Made by a program: the position numbers and the translations under genes. Below are positions 10,323 to 18,846 of a stretch of 37,941 bases of DNA, in pieces. The notes beneath the pieces were generated by a model that worked only from the letters and a program-made list of their open reading frames with translations, had not been told where the DNA came from and made no database searches. The stretch comes from Minisyncoccota bacterium. GTDB lineage: Bacteria > Patescibacteriota > Microgenomatia > PFEM01 > JAFGMK01. How positions within the stretch are numbered: position 1 is the stretch's first letter; each line of letters begins with the position of its first letter. The stretch spans positions 1 to 37,941 of the forward strand of contig JAFGMK010000006.1 in the NCBI GenBank assembly GCA_016927565.1, given 5' to 3'.

Positions 10323-10394
10323 TTATTAGCTTTTCTTTAGGCTTATACACCTTAGTTGGCTCAAATGATTTATTACAGTAGAAACAAGTATTTG

Positions 10395-12266
10395 TTATCT
10401 GCCATTATTTTCTATCTCATTAAACATTTTGACTATGTCATCAGGAATATCATTTTTGTCGGTGATGTATTCTGTCATGTATCGCGCACAATCTTTTTTG
10501 GACGGTAAATAGTCTGTTCTATTTTCATCTTGATTAACTTTGTCGCGCAGCAGCTTTTCGAATTTGTTCTCAGATTCTTCTCCCAAATTAGACCTCATGT
10601 CTTTCAAATTCTGATCGCTCAATTCGACCCCGCATTTTTCTTTAACTAGTTTAATCCAGTATTTATCATCTATACTATCTTCCAGGTTATATTGTCCTAC
10701 CAGGAAAATATTGTCTCCGGATGCTTTTGTGTCGCTGTCCAGTAAATAATACACACAATCATTTGGGTCTTTGAAATCCTGCATCATCTTTTCAAATAGT
10801 TTTTTATTTTCAGTCCACCTGTGGCCTCCGCCTAAACCCACGAATTGTACGGAGTCATCTTCAATAGACCTATCAAAATAAAGTTTATAAAAGTGTGGTA
10901 TTAGAATTTCGTCTGAGTCGCCTTCGCCTGCAATAAATATATCGTAAAAAAGAAAGTCGCTATTTTTGATACCGAGACTATCATGGACATCTGACACTGA
11001 GGAACAACTAGTAACGGCAGTGTATTTATTTGCCAACTGAACCTTTTGAATCGTTTCTAATTGCGATTTATCGACAAATACCGTGGAATGAGTACTGATA
11101 AAAGTTTGAAAAACCCCGCCGGATAATTGCTTAATGATTTCGTAAAAACTTCTCTTTTCTGGAGGATAGAGGTGCACTTCTGGCTCATCAAAACCCCACA
11201 AAAACTTCTTAGCCTTTGCCTCGTCGTTTATCCCTTTCATAGCGCCAAGTCTCATAAACGCAAATCCTATTTGTTTTTTCACGCCATCACCCTGCGACTC
11301 AAGTCTTACGCTTCCATCAGAATGGCCTTTTTCGACTGATATTTCAGATATGCTCTCATCTGATTTAAAAAATACCTTCGCTTTAATAGCTGTAATCGTA
11401 GGTAATCCCGAGAGTATTTCTCCAATCTTTTTTTTTAATTCTTCATTAACTTTGCTTGTAGCCTCTTGACCTAACCGTTCAGCTTCTTCCTTAAGTTTTG
11501 TACCGTATTCATCAACGACTGTAGCCATAGTATCTTTTGCCATATTTTCAACACTCTTTAGAGTTATTTCTCGCCAATCGATATATCTATATATGGGAAA
11601 AAACTGTCGATCCTTTTTCGCAAAATCCTCGTAGGTAGACCATTGGTCTGAAGTGGCAAGTCGATTGTAGATTGCACGAAACTTCTCTATGTTTTTAAAT
11701 CTGCCTTTTTCGTTGTCGTTGATTATATCTTTATCAGAAATCCCAATATTCTTTATGAGCCTATTAAGGGTCGTTTGGTTTTGTTGCCAAAGCTGTTTTT
11801 TTTCATCCTTTGCGCATATTAGATATCTCCCAGCAGGAAATTGGTCGCTAAACTGCCTAATTAACACAATTTCTTCATCGGAGTAGCTTTCTATAGACCA
11901 CTTCAGATGATTTGAGGCAATCTCATCGAAATCTTCTTCAAAATCTCCGTCCTGTTTTTGAAATACTCCAACCACAACAATTGATTTTTCTCGTCCAGAC
12001 TCGAATAACGGAATATCCAACTGACTAAATATCTCTTCATATCTATCTGTCTCTATTGGAGTTGTAGATAAATCTGAGGTCTCGTGCCCTTCTTGGACTA
12101 AGTTGGGCAAGCTTTTTTCGTCCAGAAGCAATCCAATTGCCTTTAGTATAGTGGATTTCCCAGAATCAGTCTGTCCAATAAAAGTATTCGGGAGGCCCTC
12201 GTTAAATTTCAGGATCAAGTCTCTACAGCTTTTATAATTAATAATCGCAATTTTTTTCAAGTACAT
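10395..12266 (-). CDS. OLD-family ATP-dependent endonuclease (AAA ATPase + TOPRIM)
   Basis: GQTDSGKSTILKAIG Walker A, GFDEPEVHLYP, FIAGEGDSDEIL and LLDSDT TOPRIM motifs. Confidence 0.88.
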   Translation of the reverse strand: MYLKKIAIINYKSCRDLILKFNEGLPNTFIGQTDSGKSTILKAIGLLLDEKSLPNLVQEGHETSDLSTTPIETDRYEEIFSQLDIPLFESGREKSIVVVGVFQKQDGDFEEDFDEIASNHLKWSIESYSDEEIVLIRQFSDQFPAGRYLICAKDEKKQLWQQNQTTLNRLIKNIGISDKDIINDNEKGRFKNIEKFRAIYNRLATSDQWSTYEDFAKKDRQFFPIYRYIDWREITLKSVENMAKDTMATVVDEYGTKLKEEAERLGQEATSKVNEELKKKIGEILSGLPTITAIKAKVFFKSDESISEISVEKGHSDGSVRLESQGDGVKKQIGFAFMRLGAMKGINDEAKAKKFLWGFDEPEVHLYPPEKRSFYEIIKQLSGGVFQTFISTHSTVFVDKSQLETIQKVQLANKYTAVTSCSSVSDVHDSLGIKNSDFLFYDIFIAGEGDSDEILIPHFYKLYFDRSIEDDSVQFVGLGGGHRWTENKKLFEKMMQDFKDPNDCVYYLLDSDTKASGDNIFLVGQYNLEDSIDDKYWIKLVKEKCGVELSDQNLKDMRSNLGEESENKFEKLLRDKVNQDENRTDYLPSKKDCARYMTEYITDKNDIPDDIVKMFNEIENNGR

Positions 12267-15200
12267 TATTCTGCTATCCCCTTATCAATCTCTTCCATAA
12301 TGTTACCTGTCTCTTTGAGTACCACAATCATCTTTTGATAATGCTCAATATCCGGGTTCGTGAGAGTTCTATCTTTTCGGTCCTTTAACCATTTTTGAGC
12401 TGGCTGATAACCACCAATCCGGAAATTCCAAGCAACTTCCGGTACCTTGCCAAAATATTGCTCGTCGTTTATAAACACTTTTCCCTCTTTGTATTCTGGC
12501 TTTTTCTCAACGATATTACTTCCCGTGACCGGATAGGTAGTGGCAAATTTGTTTACTTTCAGTGATTCAAGCAGGTGTAATTCACGCAATTGTCTACCAA
12601 ATTTCACAAGCCTTTCAAAAGTCTTTTTATTTTTTGGATATGGAACCCTAGGAAAACCCTTTTTCAAAAATTCTTGATACGTCTTTCTATATCTGGGTGA
12701 GTATAAGACTGCATAAATATAATCAATAATATCCTCAGGAGAAACTTTACCAACAATTTTTTCTATCCTATCAACTATTTCCTTTTCAAGATTTGGTCTG
12801 CGGGACCCATCAGTATTATAAAAATAAAGAGGTAATACATAACCAATTTCACTGGTTTTATTAGACACTAGAGTCGACTCAACTATGTTTCGAGAAATAA
12901 AAACATGTTGATATGAATCGCTAGCTTTAACCTGTCGCAAAACAACTAAAGCCAAATTGTCTTTTATTAGATGGTTCATCACTTCGCCTCTTGGCATACA
13001 GTGAAAACCGCGAGAATTACCAGTATAAAATGTCCATCTTGTATCAAATGGTCGATAATCAATAGGAACTATCTTGTCTGCGCTGTAGTTTCCGATAACG
13101 TCTTTCTTTGCTAATTCAACTTTCCAATCTCTAACGTCTCTCCCCAAATTATATTTCGCGCGGAGAACTTCAGAATCAAAGACTTCAAAATCTCGGACTA
13201 CTTTAGCAATATCCTTTCTAGAATACTGGATAGACATTTTGTCACGAGCTGTTACTATCCCAACACTTGAGACTGGGAATAAAGCTTCCGTTGAAAAACC
13301 TTTTTCATAAACATCTCTTGTCTTTTTATCAATAACTATCCACTCATAATTTGGAGACAGAGGTTTTACTTTTTGCCACCTGATCGTATTTATGGCATTT
13401 TCATTTAAAAATGCGAATTTGCTTTTCCGGCTACCAAGAATATCAGCCCGATATATTTTGGAAAAGCTTTTCTTCTGATTAATTCTTTTTATGCCAACAA
13501 AAATAGCTACCCCTTGTTTAATGTTAAAAATATTTTTGTCAGGAGCTCCATCCGATGCTTTTTCTCTTTTATTAGCATTTCCATGCAGGTCCAAAACAAA
13601 TATCTCATTAAATGTCTTCATTAGGTGCCAACGCATACCACGAAACGTCGGGTTATCGATATATCCGTGGGCAGTGATCATGGCTACAATTCCCTCGCCA
13701 GTTCTCTCGATCATGCTTTCCGCAAATCGAATAAATTTTACATAGTCATCATTGAGCCATTTAGAATTTCTTTCCTTAAGCTTCCCGCCCGTAGGCTCTA
13801 GTTTATAAACGTCATGGCCATTGTAGTTTTTATTACTTGATTCACCAAAATATGGAGGGTTGCCAATTACAACCATGATTGGTTTTTTGTTTTTTATTTT
13901 CGAGGCCTCTTTTGATTCCTCAGCAATGCTTTCTGCCAAACCAAAAGCAGTAAGCAAATCTTGTTGTACGCTGGCCTCCTCCAACGAGTTAGTAAGATAA
14001 ATGCCCAAACGACGATTATTAAAGTACTTAAACCCCGTTTCTTTAAAAGCCATACTTAGCTTTAAGTGGGCAATAGTGTAAGGAGTCATCATCAGTTCAA
14101 AGCCGTATAGGCGAGGTAATAAATCGTGAAGTACATAAGGGTGCCAGCGTCCTTCTTGACCAGTTTTCCTTAGATGCTCAAAAATGTTGCGAATTACTTT
14201 ACTAATAAATGTCCCCGTACCTACAGCAGGATCAAGAATTTGAACCCTATGCAATCCTTTAACTGTTTTTGAGGTATCAGATAAACCGTCAGGCAGTTTA
14301 AACTCTTTCTTAAGAAGGCAGTCAACAGAGCGAACTATAAATTGAACCACGGGAAGCGGTGTGTAATAAGCACCCATTTCTTTACGAAGTTCTGGATCGT
14401 ATTCTTTTAGAAAGTCTTCATAAAAGTGAATTACCGGATCTGGTTCACTATGGGTTTCTCCCCATAAGTCAGTTTTATAATACTCCTTCATAAGCTCTTT
14501 GACATTTGCATGAGAAAAAACCTCACACATCTCGTCAACAATATATTCAAGCCGTCTATCAAAATTTGGCCCAACAATATGATCAAAAAAATGTCTCAAA
14601 AAAGGATTTGATTTAGGAATTAGATCGCGGGCTTCCTGTCGGGTAAAGTCTCCTTGAGACTTATCATTATCCCTAGCTGCAAAAAGGCCATAAACTAATG
14701 TTTGAGCATACATATCGGCAAAGGAATTTTTAGTCAGCTCATGAACAAGGAATTTTTTGATCGTCTCATAGACACGTAGAAGCTCTGCGTTTGTGTCCGA
14801 ATGTATTGAAAGGAATTGCCGAATATTATCTCTAATCCTTTGTGCCTTTCCTGCCATAATTTTAGCGAGATGTTTACCCGAAGTGATGGGCTCTTTTTGT
14901 GACTGAATAAAATCCAGAAGGGTTTTGGCAACGTGTCCATAACTTTCAGGGACGGGAGTGATTATTCGACTCCGTAAGTCGTAAATAGCTATTTTGATTG
15001 GTTCTTCGTAGCGGAGGCCATTTCTATAAAAACGAAATTCTACATAATCAGTAAGTACCAAATTTGTGTAGCCGTAATATCGACCCATCTGCTCTGATTT
15101 CTCGACTTTGTCCAAATTGATTCCTATATCCTTTGTTTCTATGTATAAAATAGGTATATCATTCTTAAGCACAACAAAATCAGGCTTATTGCCTTGTCTG

Positions 15201-15358
15201 GCTTTATCATCGTGACCGATACGCTTGACGTTAATTGATTCAAAAATTCCTTTAAGGAGTATCTCAAAATTAGTGCGATATCCCATTTCACTCGTTTCTT
15301 TGTGAGAAAACTTTGAGGAAATTGCTTGAATGTAATCGTTAAAATGTTGATTGGTCAT
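12266..15358 (-). CDS. Type ISP/IIG-like restriction enzyme with N6-adenine methylase domain
   Basis: PDFVV...LYIETKDIG nuclease-like N-term, LDPAVGTGTFISKVI motif I, VIGNPPY motif IV, large C-terminal specificity-like region. Confidence 0.92.
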   Translation of the reverse strand: MTNQHFNDYIQAISSKFSHKETSEMGYRTNFEILLKGIFESINVKRIGHDDKARQGNKPDFVVLKNDIPILYIETKDIGINLDKVEKSEQMGRYYGYTNLVLTDYVEFRFYRNGLRYEEPIKIAIYDLRSRIITPVPESYGHVAKTLLDFIQSQKEPITSGKHLAKIMAGKAQRIRDNIRQFLSIHSDTNAELLRVYETIKKFLVHELTKNSFADMYAQTLVYGLFAARDNDKSQGDFTRQEARDLIPKSNPFLRHFFDHIVGPNFDRRLEYIVDEMCEVFSHANVKELMKEYYKTDLWGETHSEPDPVIHFYEDFLKEYDPELRKEMGAYYTPLPVVQFIVRSVDCLLKKEFKLPDGLSDTSKTVKGLHRVQILDPAVGTGTFISKVIRNIFEHLRKTGQEGRWHPYVLHDLLPRLYGFELMMTPYTIAHLKLSMAFKETGFKYFNNRRLGIYLTNSLEEASVQQDLLTAFGLAESIAEESKEASKIKNKKPIMVVIGNPPYFGESSNKNYNGHDVYKLEPTGGKLKERNSKWLNDDYVKFIRFAESMIERTGEGIVAMITAHGYIDNPTFRGMRWHLMKTFNEIFVLDLHGNANKREKASDGAPDKNIFNIKQGVAIFVGIKRINQKKSFSKIYRADILGSRKSKFAFLNENAINTIRWQKVKPLSPNYEWIVIDKKTRDVYEKGFSTEALFPVSSVGIVTARDKMSIQYSRKDIAKVVRDFEVFDSEVLRAKYNLGRDVRDWKVELAKKDVIGNYSADKIVPIDYRPFDTRWTFYTGNSRGFHCMPRGEVMNHLIKDNLALVVLRQVKASDSYQHVFISRNIVESTLVSNKTSEIGYVLPLYFYNTDGSRRPNLEKEIVDRIEKIVGKVSPEDIIDYIYAVLYSPRYRKTYQEFLKKGFPRVPYPKNKKTFERLVKFGRQLRELHLLESLKVNKFATTYPVTGSNIVEKKPEYKEGKVFINDEQYFGKVPEVAWNFRIGGYQPAQKWLKDRKDRTLTNPDIEHYQKMIVVLKETGNIMEEIDKGIAE

Positions 15359-15984
15359 TTCTGTTTGATTACTTGGGTTACTTTCCCATTAATCATAAAG
15401 TTATCATTCATGTTAATAACAATTGGCGGGTAATTCTCATCACTTGATTCAGATAAGAGCAAAATCTGACTGTTCTTGGTATTCTTGACAAACTTTTTAA
15501 TATTGGCACAGTCATCGATAATCGATAAAACATAATCGTTATTTCTTGGAGTACGATCTTTATAATCAACGATTACAAAATCCCCGTCTTCAATGCTTTT
15601 ACCATTGATATCTGCCTTATTCATGGAATTGCCGATAGCGCGAAGGGCGAAAATGTTTCTATTTCTTGCCAGTAAGCTAGAAGAAACTTTAAGATGGCCT
15701 TGAATTTTGTCTTCGGCAAAAGCGCAAGCCTGGCCACAATTAGCGCAACCAAAAACAGGGATATTTGTCAATTTTGGTTGAAGAACCTTGGAAGCTTTAA
15801 TTGTTTCTAAAACATTAAGATTTTTATCTAATTTAAGGTGGCCTTTTTTCTGGAGCTGTTGGAGATGATGCTTAACCTTTTGGGGATGGTTGATACCTAC
15901 CATTTTCCCGATTTCCCTGAGGCTCAATTTAGACAGATCTCTGGTCTTGGCTATTCTTAAAAGCTGTCGCTGGGTTTTATGCAT
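15355..15984 (-). CDS. LexA/UmuD-type autocleavable (S24) transcriptional repressor
   Basis: N-term HTH; NCGQACAFAED Cys-Gly cleavage-like site, AIGNSMN catalytic Ser, ANIKKF catalytic Lys; start moved to 15984 because TATAAT lies at 15996-15991. Confidence 0.85.
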   Translation of the reverse strand: MHKTQRQLLRIAKTRDLSKLSLREIGKMVGINHPQKVKHHLQQLQKKGHLKLDKNLNVLETIKASKVLQPKLTNIPVFGCANCGQACAFAEDKIQGHLKVSSSLLARNRNIFALRAIGNSMNKADINGKSIEDGDFVIVDYKDRTPRNNDYVLSIIDDCANIKKFVKNTKNSQILLLSESSDENYPPIVINMNDNFMINGKVTQVIKQK

Positions 15985-15990
15985 GGCTCG

Positions 15991-16067
15991 ATTATACCAC
16001 AAAATCTAATCAAACCCAACAATCGTCAATTGACGCTCTTGACAGGATTTGGTATTTATGCTATTTT
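15991..16067. promoter_or_regulatory. Divergent promoter/operator region
   Basis: Plus: TTGACA (16039-16044)-17 nt-TATTTT (16062-16067). Minus: TTGGGT-17 nt-TATAAT (15996-15991). Perfect 12-bp palindrome CGTCAATTGACG at 16024-16035 between them. Confidence 0.75.
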
Positions 16068-16101
16068 GGCTTAATAGTTATTTACCATAGGAGGACAGGC
16101 T

Positions 16102-16335
16102 ATAGGTTTTGATCAAGAAATAGTAATAACCGTTTGGCGGAAAGGACATTCTTCAAGCAAGTGGGATGCTAATGTCTGGCGAAAAGACGAGTTTGGCCAC
16201 TGGATGAAATTTCAAGACTACGGCGACAGAGATTCTAAATTCGGCTGGGAAATCGACCATATCAACCCCGATGGCGGTGACGGAATCGACAATCTAAGAC
16301 CACTTAACTGGAAAGTTAACGTAAGCAGAAATTAA
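16102..16335 (+). CDS. Small HNH endonuclease-like protein, apparent AUA start (not in the ORF track)
   Basis: Translation IGFDQEIVITVWRKGHSSSKWDANVWRKDEFGHWMKFQDYGDRDSKFGWEIDHINPDGGDGIDNLRPLNWKVNVSRN*; AGGAGG 7 nt upstream of ATA; no ATG/GTG/TTG in frame before 16204. Confidence 0.65.
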   Translation: MGFDQEIVITVWRKGHSSSKWDANVWRKDEFGHWMKFQDYGDRDSKFGWEIDHINPDGGDGIDNLRPLNWKVNVSRN

Positions 16336-16380
16336 AAATTAAAAAACCTGTTCGGCCAGGGAACCGAACTTAAATAACAG

Positions 16381-16413
16381 GACCCTAGTTTTTAAAGCTA
16401 GGGTCTTTTTTTT
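16381..16413 (+). terminator. Intrinsic terminator upstream of ParB-MTase gene
   Basis: GACCCTAG-N9-CTAGGGTC followed by T8. Confidence 0.88.
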
Positions 16414-16428
16414 GAAAGGAGAAAATTA

Positions 16429-17700
16429 ATGAAAAAATTAAATATCGTATACATTGATATAAATGTTCCTATTCCTAGTGAATATAACCCAAGAACAAGT
16501 ACTAAATTTCAAGAGGAAAAACTTGACGAAAGTATAGGTGAATTCGATATTGTTCAGCCTCTTATTCTAAATTCTGCTCCCAATAGAAAAAACAAAATTA
16601 TCAGTGGTCATTTTCGTTGGCGAGAGGCCCAAAAGTTAGGATTTAAAAAAATTCCGGTTGTGCATCTAAGTATCCCTGACATCGATAAAGAAAAAAGGCT
16701 AAATTTGACCTTAAATCGGGTTTCTGGAGATTGGGATTATGAGCTTTTGAAAAGTTTTAAAATCGAAACACTTCTTGAATCGGGATTCGACGATTTTGAT
16801 CTGACCCATATTTTTGACGAGGTTCTGAGTGTTCAAAATGATGACTTCAACCTCGGTCATGAAATTTCGAAGATCAAAAAACCAAAAACTAAACCCGGAG
16901 ACCTGATTATTCTTGGCAACCATAGACTCTCTTGCTCAGATAGCTTAAATCCCAAAGCAATCAATAAACTCGTGGGCGATCACAAAATTAATATGCTCAA
17001 TTACGACCCGATTTACAATATCGGATTAGACTATAACAAAGGGGTCGGGACGCAAGGAAAATACGGCGGAAAAGTTAATGATAAAAAAAGCGATTCGGAA
17101 TACCGGGAGTTTTTAAAAACCGCACTGCAAAACGGACTGGATCACTGCTTACCGGATGCCCATATCTTTTGTTGGTGCGATGAGAAGTACATGGGGATGC
17201 TTCAGAGTCTTTATTCAGAATTAGGCATAAGTAATAAACGGGTCTGTCTCTGGATTAAAAATAATTCTTCACCGACTCCCCAGGTGGCTTTTAGTAAGGT
17301 TTTTGAAGCCTGTGTCTACGGGACGACAGGCTCGCCTTATTTATCTTCCTCGGTACGTAACTTGAATGAAATTATGAATGAAGAAGTGGGGACCGGAAAT
17401 AGGTTAATAGATGACATTCTAGACCTCTTCAATATTTGGTTAGTGAAACGTTTGAGCTCACAAGATTACGAACACCCAACTCAAAAACCGCCGACTTTGT
17501 ACGAAAAAGCATTCCGTCGCTGCAGTCGGCCGGGAGATATTATTCTTGATCTCTTTGGTGGTTCGGGGAGTCAGCTTGTTGCGGCCGAGCAGTTGAAAAG
17601 ACGGGTGTTTCTTTCGGAAATTGAGCCTATTTTTTGTGATGTGATTGTCTCCAGATATGAAAAATTAGCTAAAAGAAAGGCTGTATATGTCAATTCATAA
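16429..17700 (+). CDS. ParB-like nuclease domain + DNA methyltransferase
   Basis: IVQPLILNSAP..KIISGHFRWREAQKLG ParB fold; YDPIYNIGL motif IV; DLFGGSGSQLVAAEQ motif I. Confidence 0.88.
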   Translation: MKKLNIVYIDINVPIPSEYNPRTSTKFQEEKLDESIGEFDIVQPLILNSAPNRKNKIISGHFRWREAQKLGFKKIPVVHLSIPDIDKEKRLNLTLNRVSGDWDYELLKSFKIETLLESGFDDFDLTHIFDEVLSVQNDDFNLGHEISKIKKPKTKPGDLIILGNHRLSCSDSLNPKAINKLVGDHKINMLNYDPIYNIGLDYNKGVGTQGKYGGKVNDKKSDSEYREFLKTALQNGLDHCLPDAHIFCWCDEKYMGMLQSLYSELGISNKRVCLWIKNNSSPTPQVAFSKVFEACVYGTTGSPYLSSSVRNLNEIMNEEVGTGNRLIDDILDLFNIWLVKRLSSQDYEHPTQKPPTLYEKAFRRCSRPGDIILDLFGGSGSQLVAAEQLKRRVFLSEIEPIFCDVIVSRYEKLAKRKAVYVNS

Positions 17701-18430
17701 AAATGAAATTTACCAACTAGGGCCACATTTGCTAGCTTGTGGGGATGCCTTGAATCCTGAAATTGTTAATAGACTTATCGGAAAGAAAAAGATTCCGTTA
17801 GTTTTAAGTGATATGCCCTATGCTATTGGCCTTGTTGAAAACAAGGTCGGGTTTAACCAAACAGGAAACAGAAAAAGGATAATCAATGATCATTTGCAGT
17901 CCGATGAAGAATATATGGTCTTCACTAAAAAATGGCTGGAATTAGTTAAGCCGCATTTAGCAGATAAAAATTCCTTTTATTTGTTCAACTCAGACAAAAT
18001 GATTTTTGCTATGCGAGAGGCAATAATTAAAGCTGGCTTTAAATTCTCACAACTTCTCATCTGGGTTAAAAACCATTCGGTTCTTGGCCGAATGGATTAT
18101 CTTGTCCAGCACGAGCTAATTGCTTACGGCTGGTATGGTACTCATAAATTTCAAAAGTCGCAGGATAAAACAGTCCTACTATGTCCTAAGCCCAACAAAA
18201 GCCCTCTTCATCCTACTATGAAACCAGTAAGTCTTCTTCGAAGACTGATTTTAAACAGTTCCAAGATTAGCGATTGGGTATACGATCCTTTCGCTGGATC
18301 TGGGAGCTTAGTAATAGCCTGCGAACAGACAAGAAGAAAAGCACTTCTTATCGAAATTGATCCCGATTACTGCCAAACGACAATTAACAGATTTGAAAAA
18401 TTTACTGGTATTAAAGCTAAAAAATTATGA
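17687..18430 (+). CDS. DNA methyltransferase, paralogous to the preceding MTase domain
   Basis: LLACGDALNPEIVNRLIG...SDMPYAIGL, HPTMKPVSLLRRLI, YDPFAGSGSLVIACEQ. Confidence 0.88.
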   Translation: MSIHKNEIYQLGPHLLACGDALNPEIVNRLIGKKKIPLVLSDMPYAIGLVENKVGFNQTGNRKRIINDHLQSDEEYMVFTKKWLELVKPHLADKNSFYLFNSDKMIFAMREAIIKAGFKFSQLLIWVKNHSVLGRMDYLVQHELIAYGWYGTHKFQKSQDKTVLLCPKPNKSPLHPTMKPVSLLRRLILNSSKISDWVYDPFAGSGSLVIACEQTRRKALLIEIDPDYCQTTINRFEKFTGIKAKKL

Positions 18431-18846
18431 ATAAACAAAAAACTACCATAAGAAAAAGAGTTAAAAATGATCAAGAGTTGATAATTAGTCAGCTTAAGAA
18501 AACGCCGATCATCCAAATTGCTTGTGAAAAAACCTCTATTGGCAGAAGCACTTATTACAGATGGTTAGAGAAATGTCCTGATTTTGCCAAAAAGGCAAGA
18601 GGGGCAATTAAAGAAGGAGAAAGCTTAGTTTCGGATCTAGCAGAATCACAGCTTATATCGGCAATAAGAGATAGAAATCTAACCTCGATAATTTTCTGGC
18701 TAAAAAATCATGATCCTGTATACAGCGATAAGGTTGAGTTGACCACTTCAAGAAATGAAGAAGAAAAACTAACCCCTGAACAGCAAAAATTAATCGAAAA
18801 AGCGCTGGCCATGTTAAAAGATGATGACATCCAAAAAAAGGACTAA
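18427..18846 (+). CDS. Terminase small-subunit-like HTH protein
   Basis: IIQIACEKTSIGRSTYYRWLEKCPDFAKKAR HTH; directly upstream of terminase large subunit. Confidence 0.7.
   Translation: MNKQKTTIRKRVKNDQELIISQLKKTPIIQIACEKTSIGRSTYYRWLEKCPDFAKKARGAIKEGESLVSDLAESQLISAIRDRNLTSIIFWLKNHDPVYSDKVELTTSRNEEEKLTPEQQKLIEKALAMLKDDDIQKKD

Noticed and set aside
10395-12266. Gabija system (GajA-like OLD)
   Set aside because: No GajB/UvrD-like helicase gene is adjacent, so only the OLD-family call is supported.
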